A stretch of 64,000 bases of DNA. It comes from Bacillus alveayuensis. Its GTDB lineage: Bacteria; Bacillota; Bacilli; Bacillales; Aeribacillaceae. The stretch's first letter is position 1; each line of letters starts with the position of its first letter. Of the stretch, positions 52,501-62,319 are shown in pieces. A model generated the notes under the pieces. It saw only the letters and a program-made list of their open reading frames with translations. It made no database searches and was not told where the DNA came from. The position numbers and the translations under genes were made by a program. The stretch lies in contig JAUSTR010000006.1 of assembly GCA_030812955.1 (NCBI GenBank), positions 51,713-115,712 on the forward strand. Direction: 5' to 3'.

Positions 52501-52987
52501 TAATAATAAAAGGATAGCCATATTCCTCTCCAAAATGAAGCACCTCTTCTAAATTTTGAACAGGGCCATTGCTTCCAGGAATGACTGGGATGCCGGCAAG
52601 CTCAGCCTGTTGTCGAGCTTTTACCTTATCCCCGAACATATCTAAATGGGTTGTTTTTGGTCCGATAAAAATAATTCCTTCTTCTTCACAGCGTTTGGCA
52701 AATTGAATATTTTCTGATAAAAATCCATATCCAGGGTGAATGGCATCAACATCATTATTTTTCGCTATTTCTATAATACCTTCAATGTCTAAATAAGCAT
52801 CAATCGGTTTTTTTCCTTCCCCTACTAAATAAGCTTCATCCGCTTTATATCGATGATAAGATCCAGAGTCCTCCCGCGAATAAATCGCCACAGTACGAAT
52901 GTTTAACTCCGTACATGCTCGAAATACACGGATCGCGATTTCGCCACGATTTGCTACTAATACTTTTTCGATCTTTTTCTGCCTCAT
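49541..52987 (-). CDS. pycA: pyruvate carboxylase
   Basis: A 1148-residue biotin enzyme carboxylating pyruvate to oxaloacetate, the main anaplerotic step. An N-terminal biotin carboxylase (about 1-455; VLVANRGEIAIRVFRA, ATP-grasp GGGGRGM), the carboxyltransferase domain (about 530-800; TTFRDAHQSLLATR, metal His in HTHDTSGN) and a C-terminal biotin carrier domain (Lys in ESMKMETTV) are complete. Same length as the B. subtilis protein. AAGGGGG precedes the ATG. Confidence 0.98.
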   Translation of the reverse strand: MRQKKIEKVLVANRGEIAIRVFRACTELNIRTVAIYSREDSGSYHRYKADEAYLVGEGKKPIDAYLDIEGIIEIAKNNDVDAIHPGYGFLSENIQFAKRCEEEGIIFIGPKTTHLDMFGDKVKARQQAELAGIPVIPGSNGPVQNLEEVLHFGEEYGYPFIIKAALGGGGRGMRIVRSKEEVKESYERAKSEAKAAFGNDEVYVEKLIENPKHIEVQIIGDEEGNIVHLYERDCSVQRRHQKVVEVAPSVSLPSELRERICEAAVQLMKNVQYVNAGTVEFLVSGDDFYFIEVNPRVQVEHTITEMITGIDIVQTQILVAEGHSIHSQKVGIPKQEEIKTHGYAIQSRVTTEDPLNNFMPDTGKIMAYRSGGGFGVRLDTGNSFQGAVITPYYDSLLVKVSTWALTFEQAAAKMIRNLREFRIRGIKTNIPFLENVIKHEKFLSGEYDTSFIDSTPELFVFPKRKDRGTKMLTYIGNVTINGFPGIGKKKKPVFEKPQIPKLKLSEPIPSGTKQILEERGAEGLVQWIKDQQKVLLTDTTFRDAHQSLLATRVRTNDIKQIAEPTARLLPNLFSLEMWGGATFDVAYRFLKEDPWERLLTIRKRVPNLLLQMLLRASNAVGYKNYPDNVIEEFVEKSAYAGIDVFRIFDSLNWVKGMELAIDAVRKTGKIAEATMCYTGDILDPTRRKYDLNYYKQLAKELEQSGAHILGIKDMAGLLKPQAAYELISALKETVDIPIHLHTHDTSGNGIFMYAKAIEAGVDIVDTAVSSMAGLTSQPSANSLYHALEGHDRQPNVDIRALEKLSQYWETVREYYQDFESGMKAPHTEIYMHEMPGGQYSNLQQQAKAVGLGDRWDEVKEMYRRVNLLFGDIVKVTPSSKVVGDMALFMVQNNLTEEDIYERGETLDFPDSVVELFSGYLGQVHGGFPKDLQRIILKGREPITERPGEHLEPVRFEALKEELYEMLKRPVTSFEVIAYALYPKVFLEYVKTQELYGDVSTLDTPTFLYGMRLGEEIEVEIEKGKTLIVKLVAIGQPQADGTRVVYFELNGQPREVVIKDESIKSTVASKMKADPQNAGHIGASMPGTVVKVLVEKGEKVNKGDHLMITESMKMETTVQAPFSGTIQDIYVQNGEAIQTGDLLIEISKS

Positions 52988-53109
52988 ATAAATCCCCCTT
53001 ATAGTTTAGTTCATTTTTTAATAAGCTTTTAAACAATATATCACATTTAAAAAAAATATAGCATTAATACCTTAATATGATACTATTTTTTATAATTAGT
53101 ATAGCACAT

Positions 53110-54294
53110 TTATTTGTTTTGTGATATACCAATAGTCGCTGCGGGCTTTTTGTATTTTTCACGATAATTCACAAACATCGAAACATTTACTAATAATCCC
53201 ATCGAAATTAATAAAAGTAATAGAGAAGAACCACCATAACTAATAAATGGTAATGTTACACCTGTAATCGGAAGGAGACCCGTTAATCCGCCAAGATTAA
53301 TTCCTGTTTGAATTGCGATCATGCTTGAAACGCCAATAGCAATTAAGCTTCCGAAAGCATCTTCACATTTTCTCGCAATATATAAACCTTTATAAACGAT
53401 AAAAGCAATTAAAATGAGCACGAATGACACTCCAAAAATCCCCAACTCTTCTGAAACGATCGCCATGATAAAATCAGTATGCGATTCAGGCAAATAGCCA
53501 TATTTTTGCACACTTTCACCAAGTCCTAACCCAGTCAGACCACCAGATCCAATGGCAATATAGGAATTGACAAGCTGATAACCAGAACCTTGCTCATTTT
53601 CAAAAGGATTTAAAAATCCTGTGAAGCGAGACATGCGGGCAGAATTAAAAATAGTATCAGCTTTCCAAACAATTAACGGACTTAAGATTAGCAAAAAGAT
53701 GGAAGCTAAAAGAAGCAGTTTAAGTATACTTTTTAGGCCCATGCCAGAACAAATAATCATCGAACAAGCGATCATGGCGATAATAAGAGCTGTTCCAATA
53801 TCCGGTTGCAAAATAACGAGAACACATATTAACACCGTAAAAATGACAGGAGGAAGCGCTCCTTTTTCAAACTCATCTATGTACGACTGCTTCTTCTCAT
53901 ATATCGCAGCCAAATAAATAATGACACTTAATTTCATAAATTCTCCTGGTTGCAGTGCTCGTCCAAACAACAGAAACCAACTTTGCGCTCCCCCAGCCAC
54001 ATGTCCAAACACGAATAAAAGTATTAAGACAGCTATAGAACCAAAAAAGATGATTCGTAAAAATTTTCCGTTTAAAAAGGCGCGATAAGGAAAAATCATC
54101 ATAATGAAAAAAGCAATTGAACCAAGCAGGATTGATGTCAACTGCTTTTTAAAAAAGTAGTCGCTCGGCAAATTATAACGGGCTACTGCTGTAATCATAC
54201 TGGAGCTGTATATCATAATTAAACCAAATCCGCATAAGAGAAAAACAGCTAATATTAATGAATAATCGTAGGATTTGATGATTTTTTTCCACAT
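53110..54294 (-). CDS. ftsW: cell division protein FtsW (SEDS glycosyltransferase)
   Basis: A 394-residue polytopic SEDS protein that polymerises septal peptidoglycan from lipid II together with a class B PBP. IMIYSSS, the LQPDIGTALI motif (with Asp) in the SEDS signature, and GLTGLGLGESVQKYGYLPESHTDFI with PFISYGGSS are present. Located upstream of pycA as in B. subtilis (ylaO). SEDS paralogues RodA and SpoVE are distinguished mainly by this context. Confidence 0.93.
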   Translation of the reverse strand: MWKKIIKSYDYSLILAVFLLCGFGLIMIYSSSMITAVARYNLPSDYFFKKQLTSILLGSIAFFIMMIFPYRAFLNGKFLRIIFFGSIAVLILLFVFGHVAGGAQSWFLLFGRALQPGEFMKLSVIIYLAAIYEKKQSYIDEFEKGALPPVIFTVLICVLVILQPDIGTALIIAMIACSMIICSGMGLKSILKLLLLASIFLLILSPLIVWKADTIFNSARMSRFTGFLNPFENEQGSGYQLVNSYIAIGSGGLTGLGLGESVQKYGYLPESHTDFIMAIVSEELGIFGVSFVLILIAFIVYKGLYIARKCEDAFGSLIAIGVSSMIAIQTGINLGGLTGLLPITGVTLPFISYGGSSLLLLLISMGLLVNVSMFVNYREKYKKPAATIGISQNK

Positions 54295-54569
54295 ACACCA
54301 TCTTCCTTATCTTTTCTGTCATTCTAGCTGTCTCTATTCTACTATATTTCACCTCCAAATGTTCAAACCTATTAAAATATGAGTAAAATTTCATATTTCC
54401 TTTATAATGGTCGATAGACGAGCACAAAATAATTGTTATAGAAAAAAAATAAGTTTTGAACATTATAATATAAAAAATAATATGACTCAACTAATTTTTC
54501 GCATTATGTTGAAATTTCTGACAAATATACAGAAAAGAGACCCTTAAAAATTTTCCGATAATAAAGAAC

Positions 54570-54596
54570 TCAAACCAATTAGATGATGGTTTGAGC
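54570..54596 (-). terminator. terminator of ylaN
   Basis: A 9-bp stem CTCAAACCA/TGGTTTGAG with a 9-nt loop, followed on the minus strand by TTCTTTATT. The gap 54295-54569 otherwise holds only the ftsW upstream region. Confidence 0.75.
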
Positions 54597-54606
54597 TTTA
54601 GTAACC

Positions 54607-54888
54607 TTATTTTTTCATAAATGCCTCATGTAAAGATGACAGCTCCCGTTCAAGCATATCCAGCAATGCCTTCCCTTCATACTCTTCAATGAGACCTAAA
54701 CGTACAGCAAAGTCAATTTCTCTCGATAGGCCAAACATTTGTGTATCTAAAACCTCTTCATATAGAGGACATTGAGGCATTGTTAAATTATCCATTTGAA
54801 CTTGGATCAATTTCATAATTTTATCAGCATCTGCTTTCAGAAGCGCTAATGCCTTTTCACGATGATCAACCGCAATCTCAGACGCCAA
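54607..54888 (-). CDS. ylaN: YlaN (UPF0358) iron-homeostasis protein
   Basis: A 93-residue helical protein starting [24 protein letters not shown], nearly identical to B. subtilis YlaN, which interacts with Fur and is essential unless iron is supplied. TTG start at 54888 with GGAGGG upstream. It is ahead of ftsW in the conserved order. Confidence 0.93.
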   Translation of the reverse strand: MASEIAVDHREKALALLKADADKIMKLIQVQMDNLTMPQCPLYEEVLDTQMFGLSREIDFAVRLGLIEEYEGKALLDMLERELSSLHEAFMKK

Positions 54889-55004
54889 CTGAATCCCTCC
54901 GTTCTGCTGTACAGACGTACTCTATCTATTTATATTAAACGTATGAGAATAAAAATGCAAGAATTCATCCTCCACAATTTAAGACAAATATATGTTGACA
55001 GCTT

Positions 55005-55943
55005 TTAAAATATACTTAAAGAATATTTGGCTGATAGTAATTCAAGAAGACGAATCCCTGAAATACTATTCCCTTTTTCATCTAAAGAGGGTCCGAAAAT
55101 GCCAATACCATATCGGTTTGGAACAACAGCGAGTATTCCTCCAGATACACCGCTTTTTGCTGGTATCCCAACTTTTATGGCAAACTCTCCTGAAGCATTA
55201 TACATTCCACAAGTGACCATAAACGTTTTACATAGCCTCGCAATCTTTTCAGGGATTAATTGCATGCCAGTTTCTGGATGTTTTCCATTTAAAGCAAAAA
55301 CAGCCCCAATCTTGGCAAGATCTAAGCTATGCATTTGTATAGCGCATTGTTTCGTATATAATTCCATTAATTCTTCAACATCCCCTTGAATAATACCGTG
55401 CTCCTTTAAAAAGTAACACAACGACCTGTTTAGCCAAGCCGTATCATATTCTGATTGAGCGACTTTTTCGCTGATGGAAATGGTATGATTGTTCGTTAAA
55501 TTCCGAACAAACGTGATGATTCGTTCGAATTTTTCCTCTTTATTTTTTCCTTTAATCATGTTGGTTACGGCTAACGCACCAGCATTAATCATCGGATTTA
55601 ACGGCTTCGATGGATTTACCGTTTCCAATTTCGCAATTGAATTAAACGGATCTCCTGTTGGTTCCATCCCTACCCTTTCAAATACATATTCCTGTCCATG
55701 ATCCATTAAGGCTAAAGCTAGTGTAAGCACTTTAGAAATACTTTGTAAAGTAAAATACGTCTCCATTTCTCCTGCTTTCACACACGTTCCATCAACATAG
55801 TAAATGGCGGCAGATAAATCATGTTGATTCGCTTCAGCTAATGCTGGAATATAATCTGCGACTTTCCCATACTTTGTCACTTTTTTTGCTTCTTCTATAA
55901 ACTGCTGTAAGTCAAGATTCGTTTGACAAGCCATTTCTGTCAC
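55005..55943 (-). CDS. glsA: glutaminase
   Basis: A 312-residue serine-dependent glutaminase with a beta-lactamase-like fold. The Ser-x-x-Lys active site is in [20 protein letters not shown] and [13 protein letters not shown] are family motifs. Length fits (B. subtilis YlaM 309). Divergent from ylaL; order ylaL-glsA-ylaN is as in B. subtilis. Confidence 0.95.
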   Translation of the reverse strand: MTEMACQTNLDLQQFIEEAKKVTKYGKVADYIPALAEANQHDLSAAIYYVDGTCVKAGEMETYFTLQSISKVLTLALALMDHGQEYVFERVGMEPTGDPFNSIAKLETVNPSKPLNPMINAGALAVTNMIKGKNKEEKFERIITFVRNLTNNHTISISEKVAQSEYDTAWLNRSLCYFLKEHGIIQGDVEELMELYTKQCAIQMHSLDLAKIGAVFALNGKHPETGMQLIPEKIARLCKTFMVTCGMYNASGEFAIKVGIPAKSGVSGGILAVVPNRYGIGIFGPSLDEKGNSISGIRLLELLSAKYSLSIF

Positions 55944-56042
55944 CTCAAACCTTCTGCTTGTAAATTTTAATTATTATTGTCTCTTGAAATATGTGACAAA
56001 ATACAAGAAAACGCTTATACTTGAAAAATGGAGGGATGAGAG

Positions 56043-56540
56043 ATGAGCGATATTATACCAATAAAAGGAAATGTTAAGTATTCGATTACCCTTGACCCAG
56101 GTGTGTGGATATTTGATGATCGCCGCATTGATTTACATACATATTTTGATCAAGGACAAAAAGAAGAAGAAACAGATCAGGATTATATTGAAAAAACGGC
56201 CAAGCATTTTGAACGTGAAATACGCGAAGGAGCTGTTTTTCCACCGACATTAAAAACGGAACAAAAATATGAAAAAGAAAAAGTGTTAACAGGCTCCTTT
56301 GCAATGCCTTTAAAGCCTTTTTTAATTAATGCTTCCCCAAATGAAGACGCTCATGCCGTTATTTTCCATACCGAAACGGATGAAATCGAAATGAGCCTAG
56401 AAGATGCAAAGGAAGTGATTTTAGCGTTTAGTCGAGATGGAAAACCGCTAAAAGAAGACGGACCGATACACGTCTATTTTCCAGATGGGTCGAACCGTCA
56501 CAACCCGATTAGACGAGTACGTGAAATTATCGTGAAATAG
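56043..56540 (+). CDS. ylaL: YlaL family protein
   Basis: A 165-residue acidic soluble protein that matches B. subtilis YlaL by position between glsA and ylaK. It has the YSITLDPGVWIFDDR segment and a C-terminal PDGSNRHNPIRRVREI. GGAGGG precedes the ATG. Function unknown. Its own terminator follows. Confidence 0.82.
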   Translation: MSDIIPIKGNVKYSITLDPGVWIFDDRRIDLHTYFDQGQKEEETDQDYIEKTAKHFEREIREGAVFPPTLKTEQKYEKEKVLTGSFAMPLKPFLINASPNEDAHAVIFHTETDEIEMSLEDAKEVILAFSRDGKPLKEDGPIHVYFPDGSNRHNPIRRVREIIVK

Positions 56541-56564
56541 GGGGAAAGCTCCCTTTCCCCTTTT
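56540..56564 (+). terminator. terminator of ylaL
   Basis: An 8-bp stem GGGGAAAG/CTTTCCCC with a 4-nt loop, followed by TTTT, beginning at the stop codon. Confidence 0.8.
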
Positions 56565-56667
56565 ATTCCCATTAAGGAAGCATAGCTTGCAGCAGCTGAA
56601 CTGAAAGGGGAGCTAAGCTCTCATACCATGAATCTGGCTGTATAAAGCTTGGCCGCCCAGATTTTCT

Positions 56668-57999
56668 TTATAATAAGTCGGCTGCTAATTGGGCTAATCC
56701 TGATCGCTCCCCTTTTATCAGCTTTACGTGTCCAGAGATTTCTTGATCTTTAAACTTTTCGACAACATACGTTAATCCGTTGTTGTATTCATCTAAATAA
56801 GGATGATCAATTTGCGCCGGATCACCCATTAAAACGATTTTACTTTTCTCACCAACCCTTGTTAAGATTGTTTTCACTTCATGTTTCGTTAAGTTTTGGG
56901 CTTCATCAATAATGATAAATTGTTCTGGAATACTTCTGCCGCGAATGTATGTTAATGCTTCCACTTCAATCGATCCCATCCCCGCTAATATGGCATCTAA
57001 TTCACCAGGTTTTTTTGTATTAAATAAATATTCAAGATTATCATAAATCGGCTGCATCCAAGGCCGTAATTTTTCTTCTTTTTCCCCAGGAAGAAAACCG
57101 ATATCTTTCCCAATTGGAACGATCGGCCTTGCTACTAACAGCTTTTTATATTCTCCGATGTCCTCTGTTTGCATAAGACCGCTAGCGAGTGCTAATAACG
57201 TTTTTCCAGTTCCCGCTTTTCCAATCATCGTTACAAGTTGTATATCTTTTCTCATCAACAATTCAAAAGCCATAATTTGTTGAACATTCCTTGGTTTTAT
57301 TCCCCATACATGATCGTAATCAAAAATTAAGCGTCTAACTCGCTTCCCTGTTTTATCGACAATACCGATTGCGGATTGTGAACCTCCAAGCGCATCTTTC
57401 ATGACAATGAATTGATTTGGATAGAAGGGATGATTGGTTATTTCAGATAGAATAAGTTCATTTTTTTCATAAAAACGGCTTAAGTTTTCTGTACTTATGT
57501 AAAGGTCTAGGTAACCCGTGTATATGTGATTAATTTCAACAACACGATCACTTAAAAAATCTTCTGCATTTAGTCCAATAGCATCTGCTTTCACACGTAC
57601 TAACGCATCTTTACTAACAAGGATAACAACTTTGCCATCTTCCTTTGCTTGTTCTTCTAATGATAAGTTTTTCGCTATAGCTAATATACGGTTGTCATTC
57701 GTTTTCTCAACAAATATATCACGCAATTGCTGAAAGGAACGATGATTTAATTCGATTCTTAACGTTCCCCCATTTGGCAATGGGATTTTTTCATGAAGAC
57801 GTCCTTGTTGTCTAAGCTGATCCATTAATTTAGAAACTTGTCTAGCATTTCGTCCAATTTCATCCATATATCGTTTTTTCGAATCCACTTCTTCTAACAC
57901 GACAGCAGGAATCACCACTTCATTTTCTTCAAATGAAAAAATGGAATAGGGATCTTGCAACAGGACATTTGTATCCAAAACATAGATTTTTCCCAACAT
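56668..57999 (-). CDS. ylaK: PIN-PhoH ATPase YlaK
   Basis: A 443-residue protein: an N-terminal PIN nuclease domain (VLDTNVLLQDP, acidic residues at EEVD and NDNRILA) followed by a PhoH2 ATPase/helicase domain with Walker A GKAGTGKTLLAL and Walker B FIIIDEAQNLT. PIN-PhoH proteins are unwinding ribonucleases in other bacteria. ATG 57999 is preceded by GGAGG and gives the B. subtilis length; an upstream frame is unsupported. Confidence 0.92.
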   Translation of the reverse strand: MLGKIYVLDTNVLLQDPYSIFSFEENEVVIPAVVLEEVDSKKRYMDEIGRNARQVSKLMDQLRQQGRLHEKIPLPNGGTLRIELNHRSFQQLRDIFVEKTNDNRILAIAKNLSLEEQAKEDGKVVILVSKDALVRVKADAIGLNAEDFLSDRVVEINHIYTGYLDLYISTENLSRFYEKNELILSEITNHPFYPNQFIVMKDALGGSQSAIGIVDKTGKRVRRLIFDYDHVWGIKPRNVQQIMAFELLMRKDIQLVTMIGKAGTGKTLLALASGLMQTEDIGEYKKLLVARPIVPIGKDIGFLPGEKEEKLRPWMQPIYDNLEYLFNTKKPGELDAILAGMGSIEVEALTYIRGRSIPEQFIIIDEAQNLTKHEVKTILTRVGEKSKIVLMGDPAQIDHPYLDEYNNGLTYVVEKFKDQEISGHVKLIKGERSGLAQLAADLL

Positions 58000-58155
58000 T
58001 TCGCCTCCTGCTCCGATTTTTTTTGAATTACCAATTGCTTTAAAGATTGGAAAAAGTCCTTTGTTGCTAAAATATATGTATTGATGCATAAAGATAGAAG
58101 ATTAAATAAACAATAATGGCAAAAGAAAAGCTTCGCATAAAAAAGGAGTGAAAAT

Positions 58156-58761
58156 ATGCGAATAGTATTGATTTTAGTCGTATTTCTTCTTACCTTTTTA
58201 ACCGGATGCTCCGCCAACGAAAATGCTCATGAGGATGTTCCTGATGAATACAAAACAAGAGCGATCACAGTGAAAGATTCAGTACAGGAAAAGGTGGATC
58301 GAAAAACAGGTCAACAAATTGCAAAGCATCTCGTGGAATTAGCGAATCGAGTCCCGGATGTACAAAATACAACTGCTGTCGTTCTCGGACAATATGCTGT
58401 TGTTGGAATTGATGTTGATCAAAACTTAGACCGAAACAAAGTCGAGTCAATAAAATATTCGGTTGCCGAGGCATTAAAGCATGATCCATATGGGGCTAAT
58501 GCTGTTGTTGTCGCAGATCCTGATACGATCAAAAGATTACAAAATATCGCTGCTAGTATACAGGATGGAAGACCTATTGGTGGCATATTAGATGAATTAG
58601 CTGCCATCGTTGGACGTGTCATGCCTAATATTCCTAGTGATATTATCGATAATCAAGAAAAAAAGCCAACGAAACAATTTGAAGATCAATTGCCACAAAA
58701 CAAAGAACGTCAATTGAAAAAAGAACAAAATGACCAATCAAATCAACAAATGAAAAAATAA
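58156..58761 (+). CDS. ylaJ: YhcN/YlaJ-family sporulation lipoprotein
   Basis: A 201-residue lipoprotein (lipobox LTGC near residue 18). The conserved core (HLVELANRVPDVQNTTAVVLGQYAVVGIDVD) matches the Spore_YhcN_YlaJ domain of germination lipoproteins of the spore inner membrane. The tail is Gln/Lys-rich. AAAGGAG upstream. Divergent from ylaK. Confidence 0.92.
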   Translation: MRIVLILVVFLLTFLTGCSANENAHEDVPDEYKTRAITVKDSVQEKVDRKTGQQIAKHLVELANRVPDVQNTTAVVLGQYAVVGIDVDQNLDRNKVESIKYSVAEALKHDPYGANAVVVADPDTIKRLQNIAASIQDGRPIGGILDELAAIVGRVMPNIPSDIIDNQEKKPTKQFEDQLPQNKERQLKKEQNDQSNQQMKK

Positions 58762-58792
58762 AAACTAGTCGATTGTAAAGATTTGTGAATAC

Positions 58793-58829
58793 AAAAAGCT
58801 TAGTCTAAAAAACTCAGACTAAGCTTTTT
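58793..58829. terminator. bidirectional terminator between ylaJ and the PNPOx-like gene
   Basis: A 14-bp stem AAAAAGCTTAGTCT/AGACTAAGCTTTTT with a 9-nt loop, T-tracts on both strands. Confidence 0.92.
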
Positions 58830-59274
58830 TCATCACATCCATCACTTGTTTATCAAGGCGTGCAGCTGCTTTTTCATCATATGTTTTTACGTAGGCCGGC
58901 TCCACTGAAATTTTAGCGCCATAAAACATGACATCACGTACTTCAGAAATATTCAATTCTATTAAAGCAAGCTTAAGTGGAACTTCGTCAAGTTTTTCTT
59001 TTTTTACATGAGCATTCCCGCTAATTGAGTATGTAGATTCATTGGTGATCAGCGTGATGACCGTTGCGGGATGATGATGAATATTTTTCACAATTCGTGA
59101 ACGGTTGTCTACCGCAAAATAAATTCGTTTTTCATCAGGGGCATACACCCAGGAAATGGCACTTACATTTGGTGCTCCAGTTTCATAATCAATGGTTGCA
59201 ACTGTCACAAAGTGCTCTTGCTGTAAGCTTTTAAATAGTGGTTCAATTAAAACAGTTTCTACCTTATTAGCCAA
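58819..59274 (-). CDS. pyridoxamine 5'-phosphate oxidase-like FMN-binding split-barrel protein
   Basis: A 151-residue split-barrel protein. The flavin-binding core reads VATIDYETGAPNVSAISWVY with IYFAVDNRSRIVKNI and a C-terminal region ending in DKQVMDVMKK. Such proteins bind FMN, F420 or heme; activity is unknown. It is not a named part of the B. subtilis yla cluster as far as I recall. Confidence 0.82.
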   Translation of the reverse strand: MANKVETVLIEPLFKSLQQEHFVTVATIDYETGAPNVSAISWVYAPDEKRIYFAVDNRSRIVKNIHHHPATVITLITNESTYSISGNAHVKKEKLDEVPLKLALIELNISEVRDVMFYGAKISVEPAYVKTYDEKAAARLDKQVMDVMKKA

Positions 59275-59415
59275 GACTTACACCTCCAACACCAAGTCTT
59301 ACTTCCATCTTACTCTTTTTTATCTTTCAGTTCCATAAAAAAATGGAATTCGTATATGATGAAAAAACATGGTATACTTCATTTGATACACCTTTATAGA
59401 AAGGTTGAGTTGCAA

Positions 59416-59616
59416 ATGCGGGTAAAATGTGTTCTTTGTGATCAAGTAGACGTGATTGACGATGATTCTCCCCTAGCCAAAAGATTACGAAATCGACCAA
59501 TTCATACATATATGTGTCATGAATGCCATGAACGGATCACCAAACGGACAAATGAACGAATGAACACTGGGCGGTTTAAACTGTACCGAGATCAAAAAAG
59601 CGAAAAGAAATGGTGA
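59416..59616 (+). CDS. ylaI: YlaI zinc-finger protein
   Basis: A 66-residue protein with two Cys pairs, MRVKCVLCD (CxxC) and YMCHECHERI (CxxC), forming a zinc ribbon, plus a basic tail. It corresponds to B. subtilis YlaI. ATG 59416 has AAAGGTTG about 11 nt upstream; a longer frame to 59356 lacks a site. Confidence 0.87.
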   Translation: MRVKCVLCDQVDVIDDDSPLAKRLRNRPIHTYMCHECHERITKRTNERMNTGRFKLYRDQKSEKKW

Positions 59617-59630
59617 TGTAGATTGTAAAT

Positions 59631-59664
59631 AAAAAATCCTTCAGGCTTACCTGAAGGATTTTTT
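59631..59664. terminator. bidirectional terminator between ylaI and ylaH
   Basis: A perfect 15-bp stem AAAAAATCCTTCAGG/CCTGAAGGATTTTTT with a 4-nt loop. Confidence 0.93.
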
Positions 59665-59684
59665 ATGGAATATTAATCATCATC

Positions 59685-59993
59685 TTATTGTTCAGCCTTT
59701 TTGGAACGATGTAAACGAATTTTATAAATAATTAAAATGAGTGCAGCTACAACAAGACCTTCCGCAACCGGCAAAAAGATTCCTAAAAACGTTAATATCG
59801 TACATCCAAATCCAAGAAATAAATAGATGATCGCTGATTTTAAAATTGGCAGTTTTTTCGCAAATCCTAATTTGTAAACTATTATGGATAAAATGAGAAT
59901 CGTTATATATAAATACCACATTCCGGCTTCAGGCTGTTCATCAACACGATAAAGAGTTGCAAAAAACGATAACCTCTCCTGCACGTCTACCAT
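59685..59993 (-). CDS. ylaH: YlaH-like membrane protein
   Basis: A 102-residue membrane protein with three hydrophobic helices (about 26-43, 51-70, 74-90) and a basic C-terminus. Matches YlaH by size and position downstream of typA (23-bp gap), so it is probably co-transcribed with typA. Function unknown. Confidence 0.87.
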   Translation of the reverse strand: MVDVQERLSFFATLYRVDEQPEAGMWYLYITILILSIIVYKLGFAKKLPILKSAIIYLFLGFGCTILTFLGIFLPVAEGLVVAALILIIYKIRLHRSKKAEQ

Positions 59994-60016
59994 GATCTCG
60001 CCCCCATTGAAAACGA

Positions 60017-61861
60017 TTAAGATTTTTCTGCTAATTTTTTTCTTTTTGCTATTTTTTCCCGTTCATTTTTATCTAATATTTTCTTTCTTAAACGAATAGA
60101 TTTGGGCGTTACTTCACAATATTCATCTTCATTTAAATATTCTAATGCCTCTTCTAGAGACATCCGTCGCGGTTTTTTCATCCCCACTGTTTGTTCTTTC
60201 GTGGATGAACGGATATTTGTTTGTTGTTTCACTTTACAAATATTTACAACAAGGTCATTTTCACGATTATGCTCACCTACAATCATCCCCGCATACACTT
60301 CCGTACCTGGTTCCACAAAAATTGTGCCACGATCTTCCACTTGTTGAATTCCATATGAAGTCGCTTTACCACTTTCCATCGAAATTAATACACCTTGCCG
60401 TCTACCCCCGACTTGACCATTCTGCATTGGTTGATAGCTATCAAATGAATGATTTAAAATTCCATATCCACGTGTAATGGACATAAACTCAGTTGTATAG
60501 CCAATTAAACCACGAGATGGAACCATAAATATGAGTCGGACCTGTCCATTCCCATTATTAATCATATCAACCATTTCACCTTTTCGAGCTCCCAGCGATT
60601 CCATGACAGCACCTGTATATTCCTCAGGAACATCGACTTGAACGCGTTCTACTGGTTCCGAGCGGACGCCATCGATTTCCTTCACAATCACCTCTGGTTT
60701 AGATACTTGCAATTCATACCCTTCTCGCCTCATATTTTCAATTAATATTGATAAATGGAGCTCACCACGCCCAGAAACAATCCAAGCATCTGGGGAATCA
60801 GTTGCTTCCACCCGTAAACTAACATCTGTTTGCAGCTCATGCATAAGGCGTTCTTCAATCTTTCTTGCTGTCACATACTTCCCTTCACGTCCGGCAAATG
60901 GACTATTATTGACCAAAAACGTCATTTGTAATGTCGGTTCGTCTATACGCAACACAGGGAGTGCTTCAAGATGATCAACTGGGCAAATCGTTTCTCCTAC
61001 ATTGATATCTTCCATACCTGATACAGCAACAAGATCTCCAGCTTTTGCCTCGTCAATTTCGATCCTTTTTAAGCCTTGAAAACCAAACATTTTTGTAATT
61101 CGGAAATTTTTTATAGATCCATCTAGCTTCATTAAAGAAACTTGTTGGCCTACTTTCATCGTTCCACGGAAAACACGTCCAATCCCTATACGACCAACAT
61201 ACTCATTATAATCAAGTAGCGCTACTTGAAATTGTAATGGGTCAAGATGATTGTCAACAGGCACTGGAATATGCTCGAGTATTGTATCAAAAAGCACTTG
61301 CATATTTTCCTTTTGCTTCTTTGGGTTCGGGTCAGTACTTGCCGTACCATTTAGAGCCGAAGCGTATATAACAGGGAATTCAAGCTGTTCATCATTTGCC
61401 TCCAATTCGATAAACAGTTCGATCACTTCATCGACAACTTCTTCAGGTCGCACAAAATCACGATCAATTTTGTTCACAACGACAATAGGAGTTAAATTTT
61501 GTTCAAGTGCTTTTTTTAATACAAAGCGTGTTTGTGGCATGCAGCCTTCATAAGCATCGACTACTAACAGTACACCGTCAACCATTTTCATGATTCGTTC
61601 TACTTCTCCACCAAAATCAGCATGTCCTGGTGTATCTAAGATATTTATTTTTGTCCCTTTATATTGAATGGCAGTGTTTTTAGCTAAAATCGTAATCCCA
61701 CGTTCCCGCTCAAGATCATTTGAATCCATCGCCCGTTCAGCCACTTGTTCATTTTCACGAAATGTACCTGATTGGCGAAGCAGCTGATCTACTAATGTTG
61801 TTTTCCCATGATCAACGTGAGCAATGATGGCAATATTTCTTAAATCATGACGACGTTCCAC
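60017..61861 (-). CDS. typA: ribosome-binding GTPase TypA/BipA
   Basis: A 614-residue translational GTPase. The GTPase domain shows [16 protein letters not shown] (G1), the GITI switch (G2), [10 protein letters not shown] (G3) and NKIDRD (G4); domains II, III, V (elongation-factor-like) and a C-terminal BipA-specific domain follow. It assists ribosome assembly and stress or cold growth. Length equals the family standard. In B. subtilis it is ylaG. Confidence 0.97.
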   Translation of the reverse strand: MERRHDLRNIAIIAHVDHGKTTLVDQLLRQSGTFRENEQVAERAMDSNDLERERGITILAKNTAIQYKGTKINILDTPGHADFGGEVERIMKMVDGVLLVVDAYEGCMPQTRFVLKKALEQNLTPIVVVNKIDRDFVRPEEVVDEVIELFIELEANDEQLEFPVIYASALNGTASTDPNPKKQKENMQVLFDTILEHIPVPVDNHLDPLQFQVALLDYNEYVGRIGIGRVFRGTMKVGQQVSLMKLDGSIKNFRITKMFGFQGLKRIEIDEAKAGDLVAVSGMEDINVGETICPVDHLEALPVLRIDEPTLQMTFLVNNSPFAGREGKYVTARKIEERLMHELQTDVSLRVEATDSPDAWIVSGRGELHLSILIENMRREGYELQVSKPEVIVKEIDGVRSEPVERVQVDVPEEYTGAVMESLGARKGEMVDMINNGNGQVRLIFMVPSRGLIGYTTEFMSITRGYGILNHSFDSYQPMQNGQVGGRRQGVLISMESGKATSYGIQQVEDRGTIFVEPGTEVYAGMIVGEHNRENDLVVNICKVKQQTNIRSSTKEQTVGMKKPRRMSLEEALEYLNEDEYCEVTPKSIRLRKKILDKNEREKIAKRKKLAEKS

Positions 61862-61984
61862 AATTTCATCTCCTATACTATTAAATAAACCTACGATATT
61901 ATATCATACAGTATAGAAAATAAGAAAATTTTTCGTTACACTAATAGTAAGTGTTCATTTTTTGCGTCTTAAGGGGATGAAAAC

Positions 61985-62170
61985 ATGAAAAACGGAAAAT
62001 GGATCTTTTTATTACTAGCCATGATGGCGGCATTATTCATCGTATTGATTGGGTTTTCCATTGGGGCGAGTAGTTTAACAGGTGTTATTCTGTCTGGAAT
62101 TGGAGTCATTGCTGTCTTTGCCATTGGTTTTTCACAAAAAAAGAAAATGCGAGAAAAAGGGTTATTATAA
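61985..62170 (+). CDS. ylaF: YlaF-like membrane protein (DUF5325)
   Basis: A 61-residue protein with two transmembrane helices (about 5-24 and 30-50) and a basic tail (QKKKMREKG). AAGGGGAT upstream. Matches YlaF next to typA. Function unknown. Confidence 0.87.
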   Translation: MKNGKWIFLLLAMMAALFIVLIGFSIGASSLTGVILSGIGVIAVFAIGFSQKKKMREKGLL

Positions 62171-62270
62171 ACTTCGGCTCAAATTGGCATGTTATGTATC
62201 GATCAAAAAATGACCAAAATTGGTCAAATTTAAACAATAAATCTTTTCGAGTAAAATATAGGGAAAAATG

Positions 62271-62316
62271 AAGAGGCTGTTAAGTGTTCAAACCCTATGT
62301 GCAACAGCCTCTTTTT
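62271..62316. terminator. bidirectional terminator between ylaF and suhB
   Basis: An 11-bp stem AAGAGGCTGTT/AACAGCCTCTT with a 21-nt loop, TTTTT on the plus strand; its arms resemble the ypmP terminator (GGCTGT..ACAGCC). Confidence 0.8.
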
Positions 62317-62319
62317 CAT